Positions 8,355 to 17,256 of a stretch of 64,000 bases of DNA are shown here, piece after piece. Each line of letters starts with the position of its first letter. The stretch's first letter is position 1. The DNA is from an uncultured Lachnospiraceae bacterium (GTDB taxonomy: Bacteria > Bacillota > Clostridia > Lachnospirales > Lachnospiraceae): assembly GCA_910576535.1 (NCBI GenBank), contig CAJTKK010000002.1:1-64000 (forward strand), read 5' to 3'. The notes beneath the pieces are model-generated. The model was not told where the DNA came from and ran no database searches. It saw only the letters and a program-made list of their open reading frames with translations. Both the position numbers and the translations under genes were made by a program.

Positions 8355-9545
8355 ATGGAAAGAAGAGTAGGAACGATATCGAGAGGAATCCGCTGCCCCA
8401 TCATACGGGAAGGAGACGATTTGGTAAAAATTGTAACAGACAGCGTATTAGAGGCAGCGCAAAGCGAAGGCTTTGCCTTAAGGGACAGGGATGTGATCGC
8501 AGTAACCGAGTCAGTAGTTGCCCGTTCCCAAGGCAATTACGCATCTGTAGATGACATTGCCCAGGACGTAAAAGAAAAGCTGGGCGGCCAAACGATAGGA
8601 GTTATTTTCCCTATTTTGTCCAGAAACCGTTTTGCCATCTGCCTGCGGGGGATTGCAAAGGGGGCAAAGAAAATTGTGCTTATGTTAAGCTATCCCAGCG
8701 ATGAAGTAGGAAACGAACTGGTTTCGTTAGATAAATTGGATGATGCAGGCATTAATCCATACAGTGATTTGCTGACATTAGAAAAATATAGGGAACTTTT
8801 TGGGGAGAACAAGCATCCTTTTACCGGGGTGGATTATGTCCAGTATTATGGCGATATTATCCGGGAAGAAGGGGCGGAAGTGGAAGTGGTTTTTGCCAAT
8901 GACTGCCGGAAGATTCTGCAGTATACGAAAAATGTGTTAAACTGCGATATCCATACCCGCGCCCGCACAAAGAAGATTTTGAAGGCCTGCGGGGCAGAAG
9001 TAGTATGCGGTTTGGACGATATATTGAATGGCCCGGTGAATGGAAGCGGCCATAATGAAAGATACGGGCTTCTTGGCTCCAACAAATCCACGGAAAGTTC
9101 CGTAAAGCTTTTCCCAAGAGAGTGTACGGATCTTGTTATGGATATCCAGAAAGAAATATTGGATAGAATAGGGAAACATGTGGAAGTAATGGTATATGGC
9201 GACGGCGCCTTTAAAGATCCGGTAGGAAAGATATGGGAACTGGCGGATCCATGTGTATCCCCGGCCAGCACGCCGGGACTGGAGGGGACGCCTAATGAAG
9301 TGAAGTTAAAATATCTGGCGGACAATGATTTTAAGGATTTGTCCGGGGAGGCTTTGAAAGAAGCGATTGAAAAACGCATTAGGGAGAAAAAAGATAATTT
9401 AGTAGGAGATATGGCTTCTCAGGGAACAACGCCGAGAAAGCTGACGGATTTAATTGGTTCCCTTTGTGATTTGACCAGCGGTTCCGGGGATAAGGGCACG
9501 CCAGTAATCTTAATTCAAGGTTATTTTGATAACTATGTCAGCTAA
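8355..9545 (+). CDS. Coenzyme F420-0:L-glutamate ligase-like protein
   Basis: The 396-residue product resembles the CofE family, which adds glutamate to F420-0 using GTP. Family-like segments are VIAVTESVVARSQG near residue 50, NCDIHTRARTKK in the middle and VYGDGAFKDPVGKIWELADP. The protein is longer than archaeal CofE (about 250). F420 synthesis is not expected in this kind of Firmicute and no cofC, cofD or fbiC homologue is in the window, so the real substrate is probably another glutamyl acceptor. The start at 8355 follows GAGG inside a shared leader element. A terminator-like hairpin lies 59 bases downstream. Confidence 0.75.
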   Translation: MERRVGTISRGIRCPIIREGDDLVKIVTDSVLEAAQSEGFALRDRDVIAVTESVVARSQGNYASVDDIAQDVKEKLGGQTIGVIFPILSRNRFAICLRGIAKGAKKIVLMLSYPSDEVGNELVSLDKLDDAGINPYSDLLTLEKYRELFGENKHPFTGVDYVQYYGDIIREEGAEVEVVFANDCRKILQYTKNVLNCDIHTRARTKKILKACGAEVVCGLDDILNGPVNGSGHNERYGLLGSNKSTESSVKLFPRECTDLVMDIQKEILDRIGKHVEVMVYGDGAFKDPVGKIWELADPCVSPASTPGLEGTPNEVKLKYLADNDFKDLSGEALKEAIEKRIREKKDNLVGDMASQGTTPRKLTDLIGSLCDLTSGSGDKGTPVILIQGYFDNYVS

Positions 9546-9603
9546 GGCAATAAGATATTTGGTTCATTGCCTGTGGGAAATAATGGAATATTGATCCGGT
9601 ATT

Positions 9604-9636
9604 GAGAAGAATGTCCAAAGTATGGGCATTCTTCTC
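9604..9636 (+). terminator. Hairpin after the CofE-like gene
   Basis: GAGAAGAATGTCC at 9604-9616 pairs with GGGCATTCTTCTC at 9624-9636 (one G-T pair) around a 7-base loop. The following bases are A-rich with only TTT, so termination strength is uncertain. An ATG at 9622 sits inside this hairpin, which argues against its use as the start of the next gene. Confidence 0.55.
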
Positions 9637-9717
9637 ATAAAAATTTATAAAGAAAATGCGTCTTTAAAAAATGGGCAGGCGGAGTATGCGGACGGCAGGA
9701 TAGGAAGGGATAACGGG

Positions 9718-12480
9718 GTGGTTATTGGAATATTGGCGCATGTAGATGCGGGAAAAACAACTTTATCAGAAGCAATGCTGTATTTAAGCGGCAGTATCCG
9801 GCGGATGGGAAGAGTGGATAATAAGGATGCCTTTTTGGATACCTATGAACTGGAAAGAAGCCGGGGGATAACGATTTTTTCCAAACAGGCTGTTTTTCAG
9901 CTCGGGGACAGGGCCGTTACGCTGCTGGATACTCCGGGGCATGTGGATTTTTCCGCAGAAATGGAGAGAACATTGCAGGCGTTGGATTATGCTGTGCTTG
10001 TGATAAGCGGGGCGGACGGCGTGCAGGGGCATACGCTGATACTGTGGCGGCTTCTGAAAAAATATAAGATACCGGTCTTTCTATTTATCAACAAAATGGA
10101 TCAAAAAGGAACGGACCAGGAAGCGTTGATGGCGGAGCTGAAAAAACGGTTAAGCGGAGAGTGCATTGATTTTACAGCAACGAATTCCATAGAAGAACGA
10201 CAGGAATTTTATGAGAATATTGCAATGGCGGAAGAAGAGGCGCTGGATGCCTTTTTAAAGCAAGGGATAGTGGCGGAGGAAGAAATCGGGAGATTGATTG
10301 CGGAACGTAAGGTATTCCCTTGTTTTTTTGGTTCCGCTTTGAAAGCGGAAGGAGTAAAGGAGCTTCTTGCCGGGCTGGGAAGCTATACGGAAAGAAGAGA
10401 ATATCCAAAGGCATTCGGCGCAAAAGTATTTAAAATCACAAGGGATCATCAGGGAAACCGGCTGACCTTTTTAAAGATAACGGGAGGAAGCCTAAAAACC
10501 AGGGCAACATTGCACGGCGGTAAAGAAGGAGACCAGTGGGAAGAGAAAGTAAACCAGATCCGGGTTTATTCCGGGGAGAAGTACCATGTGGCGGAGGAAG
10601 CCGGGGCAGGAAGCGTCTGTGCCGTGACCGGGCTAAGTTATACGAAGCCAGGGCAGGGGCTGGGGGCGGAAAAGGAGTCCCCCCTGCCTGTTTTAGAGCC
10701 GGTTTTGACCTATCGGATGGGGTTTTTGCCGGATTGTGACCCGGCTGTACTTTTTCCAAAGCTCCGTCTGCTGGAAGAAGAGGAACCTCAGCTTCATCTT
10801 GTATGGGATGAAACACTGAAAGAGATACAAGTGAAAATGATGGGTGAAGTACAGACGGAAGTGTTAAAGAGCCTGATTATGGAGCGTTTTGGAGTTGCGG
10901 TCAGCTTCGGGGAGGGCAATATTGTATACAAGGAGACAATTGGGGCGGCGGTGGAAGGGGTAGGGCATTTTGAGCCTTTGAAACATTATGCGGAAGTGCA
11001 TCTTTTGCTGGAACCGGGCGAGGCCGGAAGCGGGCTGGTATTTGCATCGGATTGCAGCAGGGACATGCTGGAAGGAAACTGGCAGAACCTTGTGCTGACT
11101 CATCTGGAAGAGAAAGAGCATAAAGGGGTGTTGACGGGTGCGCCGGTTACAGACATGAAGATTACTTTAATAGGGGGGAAAGCTCATCAGAAACATACGG
11201 AAGGCGGGGATTTCCGCCAGGCCTGCTACCGGGCCGTGCGGCAGGGCTTAATGGAAGCCCCGTCTGTCCTTTTGGAACCTTATTATGATTTCCGGTTGGA
11301 AATGCCGGAGAAAATGATAGGGCGCGCCATGGCAGATATGGAAAAAATGAGCGGAACTTTCTCGATGCCGGTGATGGAAGGGGAAACGGCAGTCCTGACA
11401 GGGTATGCCCCAGTGGCTTCCATGCGGGGGTATTCCAAGGAGATAGCGGCTTATACGAAAGGGCATGGCAGGCTGCTGTGTACTTTTCATGGCTATAGGA
11501 GCTGCCATAATGCCGAAGAAGTAATCAGGCAGGCGGATTATGACCCGGACAGGGATATAGAGAACCCGTCAGGCTCCGTTTTCTGCTCTCATGGAGCCGG
11601 CTTTTTTGTGGAATGGGATAAAGTCAAAGAGTTTATGCATATAGAAAGCTGTTTTTCCGGTTCCCGGCAGGGGGAAGATTCTTTTGGGGCGGCCGGTTTA
11701 AGGGAAACGGATAATGGCTGTTTTCCGGACTGGAAGAAGAAAAAAGAGGAGGAAGCGTCCCGGTGGCTTGGCACGGAAGAAGTGGATGCTATTTTAGCCC
11801 GGACGGCCTATGCCAACAGGAACGGAAAAAAGAAACCGGGAAAAAGCCGGACAGGAGGAAACCGGGAGACGGGCGCTAAGGACGGGGAACTCTTTGCCGG
11901 GGCGAAAGGCTCTGCCTCTGCCTATATCTATGGGAAGGGGGAAGCGCACGGGGGAAAGAAAACAGAGAAAAAGAAAAAGTATTTGCTGGTGGATGGATAT
12001 AATATCATCTTTGCATGGGATGATTTGAGGGAACTGGCAAAGGTCAGCGTAGATGGGGCAAGGGGCCGGTTAATGGATATTCTCTGTAATTACCAGGGGA
12101 TAAAAAAATGTGAGCTGATCCTGGTTTTCGATGCCTACCGGGTGCAGGGCCATTCGGCTGAACTTTTGGATTATCATAACATTCATGTAGTATATACGAA
12201 AGAGGCGGAAACAGCCGACCAGTATATTGAAAAATTTGCCCATGAAAATGGGCGGAAGGCGGATATAACGGTAGCAACTTCGGACGGCCTGGAACAAATT
12301 ATTATCAGAGGACAGGGATGTGCCTTAATTTCTGCGAGGGAGTTAAAGGAAGAAGTGGAAAGGACTGCAGAGGAAGCCCGTGCTGTTTATGCAAAAAAGC
12401 AGGAGGGCGGCAGGAATTATCTTTTGGATATGGCGGCAAAGGAAACAAAAGAAATGCTGGATCAGATCAGAAAGGGGTGA
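9718..12480 (+). CDS. Tet(M)-like ribosome-binding GTPase fused to a Rae1/YacP NYN nuclease
   Basis: I start this at GTG 9718, eight bases after AGGAAGGG, giving 920 residues; the upstream ATG at 9622 lies in a hairpin. Residues about 1-700 follow Tet(M)/EF-G order. Visible are G1 AHVDAGKTTL, RGITIFSKQ, DTPGHVDF and NKMD, then domains II-V. A basic, Gly-rich linker (about 700-750) leads to a C-terminal NYN domain (about 753-895). That domain closely resembles B. subtilis Rae1/YacP: LLVDGYNIIFAW, LVFDAYRVQGH, TKEAETADQYIEKF, VATSDGLEQ, with the acidic residues kept. Rae1 cuts mRNA in the ribosomal A site, and Tet(M) relatives bind at that site. I infer a single ribosome-targeted mRNA-cleaving factor. 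Tetracycline resistance is not shown. Confidence 0.85.
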   Translation: MVIGILAHVDAGKTTLSEAMLYLSGSIRRMGRVDNKDAFLDTYELERSRGITIFSKQAVFQLGDRAVTLLDTPGHVDFSAEMERTLQALDYAVLVISGADGVQGHTLILWRLLKKYKIPVFLFINKMDQKGTDQEALMAELKKRLSGECIDFTATNSIEERQEFYENIAMAEEEALDAFLKQGIVAEEEIGRLIAERKVFPCFFGSALKAEGVKELLAGLGSYTERREYPKAFGAKVFKITRDHQGNRLTFLKITGGSLKTRATLHGGKEGDQWEEKVNQIRVYSGEKYHVAEEAGAGSVCAVTGLSYTKPGQGLGAEKESPLPVLEPVLTYRMGFLPDCDPAVLFPKLRLLEEEEPQLHLVWDETLKEIQVKMMGEVQTEVLKSLIMERFGVAVSFGEGNIVYKETIGAAVEGVGHFEPLKHYAEVHLLLEPGEAGSGLVFASDCSRDMLEGNWQNLVLTHLEEKEHKGVLTGAPVTDMKITLIGGKAHQKHTEGGDFRQACYRAVRQGLMEAPSVLLEPYYDFRLEMPEKMIGRAMADMEKMSGTFSMPVMEGETAVLTGYAPVASMRGYSKEIAAYTKGHGRLLCTFHGYRSCHNAEEVIRQADYDPDRDIENPSGSVFCSHGAGFFVEWDKVKEFMHIESCFSGSRQGEDSFGAAGLRETDNGCFPDWKKKKEEEASRWLGTEEVDAILARTAYANRNGKKKPGKSRTGGNRETGAKDGELFAGAKGSASAYIYGKGEAHGGKKTEKKKKYLLVDGYNIIFAWDDLRELAKVSVDGARGRLMDILCNYQGIKKCELILVFDAYRVQGHSAELLDYHNIHVVYTKEAETADQYIEKFAHENGRKADITVATSDGLEQIIIRGQGCALISARELKEEVERTAEEARAVYAKKQEGGRNYLLDMAAKETKEMLDQIRKG

Positions 12481-12487
12481 AAACGGG

Positions 12488-14509
12488 ATGGAAAAGAAAA
12501 GAAAAAGAAGGTACCGTCTGGCGGGGCTGTTTGCAATTGCCGTATCCGCTGTGCTTTGGATAGGGGTACTGGCGGGAAAAGCGGAGGCGTCAGAGGAAGG
12601 AAGCCATGTCAGTATATTATTTACCCACGATATGCATTCCCATATTAACAGTTTCCGGACAGTATATCAAGGAGAGGATGCGGATATCGGGGGATTTGGC
12701 AGAATCCAGACGATTATAAACAGGCAGCGGGAAAAAGACCCGGAAACTTTGCTGGTGGACGGTGGTGATTTTTCTATGGGAAGCCTATTCCAGACAGTGT
12801 ACGAAACGCAGGCATCGGAGATAAGGCTGATGGGGGCTATGGGCTATGATGCCACGACTTTTGGGAATCATGAATTTGATTTCCGCTCCAAAGGGCTGAA
12901 CAATATGCTGCGTACGGCAACAGAAAGCGGGGAAAGGCTTCCGTCTTTGCTTGTCTGTAATGTGGACTGGACGGATGCCGGGGAGGAGCAGGAAGGGATA
13001 AAAGAAGCTTTTGCCGCATATGGGGTAAAGGATTATGAAATTGTGGAGAAAAATGGGGTAAGGATTGCCTTAATCGGCGTATTCGGGGAAGATGCTTTAG
13101 CTTGTGCGCCTACTTGCGCCCTTTCTTTCCGGAATCCTGCAGAAGCGGTAGCGGAGACGGTAGAAGAGGTTTTGGCGAAAGAAGAGGCGGACATGCTGGT
13201 TTGCCTTTCCCATTGCGGGACGAATGAAGATAAAAAGAAATCAGAAGATGAAATCATTGCCCAAAAGGTACCCGAATTGGATCTGATTATCAGCGGCCAT
13301 TCCCATACGACTTTAGAAGAGCCTTTGGTATATGGGGATACTTATATTGTGTCGGCAGGGGAATATGGGAAGGCAGTGGGTTCTTTTTCCATGACAGAAA
13401 AGCCGGACGGCAGATGGATGTTGGAGGATTACGAATTGATTCCCACTACGGCACAGATTCCGGAGGATCAAGAATTAAAGAAAAAAATAGAGAAGTTTGA
13501 AAAGACGATTGATGAAGATTACTTATCCATGTTCGGCTATACGGCAGATCAGGTATTGGCTCACAACCAGTATGTCTTTAGCACAGTAAAAGATCTGGAA
13601 CAGATACATACGGAGCATAATCTCGGGAATCTGATGGCGGATGCGTATATATATGCAGTGGAAACTGCGAAAGGATACGATGGGGTTCCTGTGGATATGG
13701 CAGTGGTGCCAAGCGGAACGATAAGGGATACTTATATACCGGGGGATATTACTGTCAGGAACGTATTCGACTCCTTTTCTTTAGGCATTGGGAAGGACGG
13801 GATTCCGGGTTATCCGCTGGTCAGCGTATACCTGACGGGGAAAGAGTTGAAAATGGCGGCGGAGATTGACGCTTCCATATCAGATTTTATGAAAACTGCC
13901 CGCTTGTACATGAGTGGGATGAATATGGTTTATAACCCTAACCGCCTGATTTTGAACAAGGTAACAGATGTGTATCTGACAAGGGGGGATAACGGGCTGA
14001 TGCGGCCGGAAGGAACCGGAGGCGATGCGGAAAGAATGGAGTTAGAGGATGATAAACTATACCGGGTCGTGGCGGATTTATATTCCGGTCAGATGCTCAG
14101 TGCAGTAACGGATATGTCCTACGGTATTCTTTCGCTGGAGCCTAAGTATGCGGACGGGACACCTGTTACGGATTTTGAGGATTGCATTATTTATGATGGG
14201 GATATGGAATTAAAAGCCTGGGCCGGCATTGCAAAATATATGGCTTCTTTTGAACCCGGAGCAGATGGGATAGCCAATGTGCCGGAATATTATGGGGAAG
14301 ACCAAGGCAGGAAAGTGGCAGAGGATAAGAAGGATCTGAGAAGCCTTCTGAAAAACCCTAACCGCTATGCCGCAATGATTGTTGGGGCAGTTTTTGTGGT
14401 TATGCTGGTAATGGCGGCGGTTGTGATGATGATAGTCAAATTGTGGAAAAGAGCGGCTGCAAAAAGAAGAGAGGCTAACGGAAGATTATTTATGAGAAGC
14501 GGAAGATAA
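12488..14509 (+). CDS. Membrane-anchored bifunctional 5'-nucleotidase/metallophosphatase
   Basis: The 674-residue protein belongs to the UshA/YfkN-type family. It should hydrolyse nucleotides or cyclic nucleotides outside the cell to release nucleosides and phosphate. A basic signal peptide (residues 1-31) precedes the metal-binding blocks LFTHDMHSH, DGGDFSMGS, FGNHEFD, SHCGTN and SGHSHT, then the C-terminal substrate domain (NLGNLMADAY). The protein ends with a single membrane helix (about 628-652) and a basic tail rather than an LPxTG sorting signal. The start is ATG 12488 after GGGGTGA, 7 bases beyond the previous stop; an earlier frame start inside the upstream gene is less likely. It appears co-transcribed with the GTPase-nuclease gene. 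Confidence 0.9.
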   Translation: MEKKRKRRYRLAGLFAIAVSAVLWIGVLAGKAEASEEGSHVSILFTHDMHSHINSFRTVYQGEDADIGGFGRIQTIINRQREKDPETLLVDGGDFSMGSLFQTVYETQASEIRLMGAMGYDATTFGNHEFDFRSKGLNNMLRTATESGERLPSLLVCNVDWTDAGEEQEGIKEAFAAYGVKDYEIVEKNGVRIALIGVFGEDALACAPTCALSFRNPAEAVAETVEEVLAKEEADMLVCLSHCGTNEDKKKSEDEIIAQKVPELDLIISGHSHTTLEEPLVYGDTYIVSAGEYGKAVGSFSMTEKPDGRWMLEDYELIPTTAQIPEDQELKKKIEKFEKTIDEDYLSMFGYTADQVLAHNQYVFSTVKDLEQIHTEHNLGNLMADAYIYAVETAKGYDGVPVDMAVVPSGTIRDTYIPGDITVRNVFDSFSLGIGKDGIPGYPLVSVYLTGKELKMAAEIDASISDFMKTARLYMSGMNMVYNPNRLILNKVTDVYLTRGDNGLMRPEGTGGDAERMELEDDKLYRVVADLYSGQMLSAVTDMSYGILSLEPKYADGTPVTDFEDCIIYDGDMELKAWAGIAKYMASFEPGADGIANVPEYYGEDQGRKVAEDKKDLRSLLKNPNRYAAMIVGAVFVVMLVMAAVVMMIVKLWKRAAAKRREANGRLFMRSGR

Positions 14510-14520
14510 GGAGAGATGAT

Positions 14521-15855
14521 ATGCAAAAAGATCTAACCCAGGGACCCATTACGGCAAATCTGTTCCGCTTTGCCGTTCCCTTAATGATCGGCAATTTATT
14601 GCAGCAATTTTATAATATTGCGGATACCTGGATTGTGGGGCAGTTTTTAGGGGCGGATGCTTTGGCGGCTGTAGGGTCTTCTTACACGCTGATGGTTTTT
14701 CTCACTTCTATTTTATTGGGTTTATGCATGGGGAGCGGGGCAGTTTTTTCCATTTGTTATGGAAGAAGGGATGAAGAAAAGTTAAAATCCAGTATTTTTC
14801 TTTCCTTCGTTTTTATCGGGGCAGTAACTTTGCTGCTGACTCTTCTGGTATTTGCAGGGCTGATGGTAATTATCCGGCTGCTTCAGGTTCCAGCTTTGAT
14901 CGTCCCTTTGATGAGGGATTATTTATGGGTTATTTTTTGGGGGATCCCGGCCACCTTTTTTTATAATTATTTTGCGAATCTGCTCCGGGCGATAGGAAAT
15001 TCCGTGATGCCGCTGGTATTTTTGGGCGGGGCGGCAGCGCTGAATATTATATTGGATCTGGTGTTTGTCCTGGAATTTGGCATGGGTGTGAAAGGGGCGG
15101 CAGCGGCAACGGTTCTGTCCCAGTATCTTTCCGGTCTGGGAATGATGGGATATACATTGCTGTGCGTCCCTATGCTCCGCATACAAAGGCGGCATATGGC
15201 ATGGAAAAGGGATGTTTTGAAAGAAATTGCCGGGCTTTCTTTTCTGACATGCGTCCAGCAGTCAATTATGAATTTGGGGATCCTGATGGTGCAAGGGCTG
15301 GTGAATAGTTTTGGCGCGGGGATTATGGCAGCCTTTGCGGCGGCAGTGAAAATTGATTCGTTTGCTTATATGCCGGTGCAGGATTTTGGGAATGCTTTTT
15401 CCACATTTGTGGCACAGAATTATGGAGCCGGAAGGCAGGACAGGATAAGGGAGGGAATCCGCAGCGCCGTAATTTCCGTATTTTTCTTTTGCGTGTTCAT
15501 TAGCGGGGCAGTCTGCCTGTTTGCAAAGCCTTTGATGGGGATTTTTATACCGGCGCCTGAAACCAGGATTATAGAGGAAGGGGTGCGTTATCTTAGAATA
15601 GAAGGAGCATGTTATATTGGAATTGGCCTGCTGTTTTTGCTTTATGGATTCTACCGGGCGGTACACAGGCCGGGAATGTCAGTGGCGCTGACTGTCATTT
15701 CCTTGGGGACAAGGGTTGTCCTCGCTTATGTGCTGTCGGCTGTTCCGTGGATCGGGGTGACAGGTATATGGGTTTCCGTGCCGGTCGGATGGCTGCTCGC
15801 GGATGCGGCAGGGATTGGCTGGTACTTATTGAAGTATAAGGAAAAAAATAGATAG
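14521..15855 (+). CDS. MATE family efflux transporter
   Basis: This 444-residue, 12-helix membrane protein is typical of MATE (DinF/NorM-like) cation-coupled multidrug or metabolite exporters. The N-terminal signature NLFRFAVPLMIGNLLQQFYN, and the paired helix bundles with Gly/Ala-rich repeats (LGLCMGSGAVFSI, VFLGGAAALNIILD), support the call. The C-terminal half repeats the fold. The start at 14521 follows AAGGAGAG, 11 bases after the nucleotidase gene, so it likely shares its transcript. The substrate is not predictable. Confidence 0.92.
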   Translation: MQKDLTQGPITANLFRFAVPLMIGNLLQQFYNIADTWIVGQFLGADALAAVGSSYTLMVFLTSILLGLCMGSGAVFSICYGRRDEEKLKSSIFLSFVFIGAVTLLLTLLVFAGLMVIIRLLQVPALIVPLMRDYLWVIFWGIPATFFYNYFANLLRAIGNSVMPLVFLGGAAALNIILDLVFVLEFGMGVKGAAAATVLSQYLSGLGMMGYTLLCVPMLRIQRRHMAWKRDVLKEIAGLSFLTCVQQSIMNLGILMVQGLVNSFGAGIMAAFAAAVKIDSFAYMPVQDFGNAFSTFVAQNYGAGRQDRIREGIRSAVISVFFFCVFISGAVCLFAKPLMGIFIPAPETRIIEEGVRYLRIEGACYIGIGLLFLLYGFYRAVHRPGMSVALTVISLGTRVVLAYVLSAVPWIGVTGIWVSVPVGWLLADAAGIGWYLLKYKEKNR

Positions 15856-15973
15856 AGAGATAATTGCAGGACGTTAAGCTGCCGTTCCTATGGCACAAAG
15901 GGGATGGTCAGGGATATATGGCCGGAACATGATGGGTTTGGGCATAGATGGAATAAGAAAGGAGATTGGCATT

Positions 15974-16414
15974 ATGAAACCATATATTCATAAAGTACAG
16001 TATTATGAGACGGATAAGATGGGGATTACCCATCATTCCAATTATATCCGCTGGATGGAGGAAGCCAGGGTGGATTTTATGGAGCAGATTGGATGGGGAT
16101 ATGACAAAATAGAGGAAAGCGGGATTATTTCCCCGGTGATAAGTGTGGAATGTGAATACAAAAAAAGCACGGGTTTTAATGACCGCATAAGGGTAGAGAT
16201 TGAGGTCAAAGGATATAACAGCATCAAACTGGTTCTTAAGTATGTGATGAAAGATATTTATACGGAAAGCGTTGTGGCAGTAGGGGAATCCACACATTGT
16301 TTCCTGAACGGGGAAGGGAACCCGATCATACTCAGGAAACAGTTTCCGGAACTGCATGATGTATTGAAAATCGGTTTGACAAATGAAGAGGAGGACAGTG
16401 GGGAGCCTGGCTGA
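15974..16414 (+). CDS. Acyl-CoA thioesterase, 4HBT (YbgC/FadM) family
   Basis: This 147-residue hotdog-fold thioesterase has the family signature at its N terminus: VQYYETDKMGITHHSNYIRW, including the D that acts in catalysis and the H-x-S-N-Y motif. It should hydrolyse short or aromatic acyl-CoA thioesters in the cytoplasm. The longer frame starting at 15890 has no ribosome binding site. ATG 15974 follows AAAGGAG by 9 bases and gives the normal family length. A small GCCTG/CAGGC hairpin overlaps the stop codon. The natural substrate is unknown. Confidence 0.88.
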   Translation: MKPYIHKVQYYETDKMGITHHSNYIRWMEEARVDFMEQIGWGYDKIEESGIISPVISVECEYKKSTGFNDRIRVEIEVKGYNSIKLVLKYVMKDIYTESVVAVGESTHCFLNGEGNPIILRKQFPELHDVLKIGLTNEEEDSGEPG

Positions 16415-16440
16415 TCAGGCGTTCATCAATTTTTAAGAAT

Positions 16441-16468
16441 TTGATATTTGTATGGAGATTAGTATAGA
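16441..16468 (+). promoter_or_regulatory. Candidate promoter of the rubrerythrin gene
   Basis: TTGATA at 16441-16446, a 16-base spacer and TATAGA at 16463-16468. It lies about 100 bases ahead of the rubrerythrin ATG. No PerR box was recognised. Confidence 0.5.
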
Positions 16469-16570
16469 AAAAATTGGGCAGAATGTATGATGAAAACAGC
16501 AGAAGACAGACAGGCAAAAAACTGCTGGATGGCAAGAATAAAAAAATCATACAGGAGGTTCAAGGCAGGA

Positions 16571-17170
16571 ATGGATTTTAAAATCAGTGAAACAAAGGAT
16601 AACCTGATGAGGGCGTTTGCAGGGGAAAGCCAGGCGAGGAACCGGTATACTTTTGCGGCGGGGCAGGCCAAAGGGGAAAAACTTTATGTGGTCAGTGCGG
16701 TTTTTCAGTATACGGCGGAACAGGAAAAAGAACATGCCCAAGTATTTTACAATCATTTAAAGGAGCTTTCCGGGGGGACCATCCATGTGGACGGAGGTTA
16801 TCCGGTGGATTTATCGGACGATGTGGCAAAGCTTCTGCGCATGGCTCAGCACAATGAATATGAGGAGCATGACCCGGTGTACAAGGCATTTGGGGATAAA
16901 GCAAAAGAAGAAGGCTTCATGGAAGTAGCGTCTTCCTTCCATAAAATAGCAGAGATAGAAAAAATCCACGGGGACCGTTTTGGCCGTTTGGCAGAACTTT
17001 TAGAACAAGGAAAACTGTTTGTGTCCGATGTGAAAACAGCATGGATGTGCCTAAACTGCGGTTTTGTTTTTGAAGGAACGAAAGTTCCGGAAAAGTGTCC
17101 GGTCTGCGATCATGATAAAGGGTATTTTATAAGGTTTGAATTGTCGCCTTACGAAAATGCATGGAAGTAA
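16571..17170 (+). CDS. Rubrerythrin
   Basis: The 199-residue protein reduces hydrogen peroxide in the anaerobic cytoplasm using a di-iron site. The N-terminal four-helix domain carries the iron ligands in ESQARNRY, EQEKEHA and EIEKIHGDRF. The C-terminal rubredoxin-like domain has two CxxC pairs, CLNCG and CPVC, at about residues 158-177. The ATG at 16571 begins the conserved MDFKISETKDNL sequence; the longer frame from 16487 is not needed. An AGGAGG at 16553-16558 is rather far, but GGCAGG at 16564 is closer. It belongs with the bcp, yaaA and ferritin-like genes as oxygen defence. Confidence 0.95.
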   Translation: MDFKISETKDNLMRAFAGESQARNRYTFAAGQAKGEKLYVVSAVFQYTAEQEKEHAQVFYNHLKELSGGTIHVDGGYPVDLSDDVAKLLRMAQHNEYEEHDPVYKAFGDKAKEEGFMEVASSFHKIAEIEKIHGDRFGRLAELLEQGKLFVSDVKTAWMCLNCGFVFEGTKVPEKCPVCDHDKGYFIRFELSPYENAWK

Positions 17171-17176
17171 TTAGTC

Positions 17177-17205
17177 TTGTGCCAGGCTGCAAAATATAGT
17201 AGTAT
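17177..17205 (+). promoter_or_regulatory. Weak candidate promoter of the TPR lipoprotein gene
   Basis: TTGTGC at 17177-17182, a 17-base spacer and TAGTAT at 17200-17205, about 50 bases before the start codon. Both hexamers are imperfect. Confidence 0.35.
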
Positions 17206-17256
17206 ATTCCATAAGAAAAGAAATGGAAGCAAAGATGCAACGGAAGAGGATAGAGA

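Noticed and set aside
8846..9379. Minus-strand frame of 177 codons inside the CofE-like gene
   Set aside because: Shadow frame with no ribosome binding site or family signature.
9622..9717. Upstream ATG start of the GTPase-nuclease gene
   Set aside because: It lies in the loop/arm of a terminator-like hairpin; GTG 9718 has a strong ribosome binding site and gives the normal family N terminus.
9718..12480. Tetracycline resistance gene
   Set aside because: The GTPase part is only Tet(M)-like, the chain ends in a nuclease domain, and no mobile or resistance context is present.
12380..12487. N-terminal extension of the 5'-nucleotidase
   Set aside because: It overlaps the preceding gene and would hide the signal peptide; ATG 12488 has a proper ribosome binding site.
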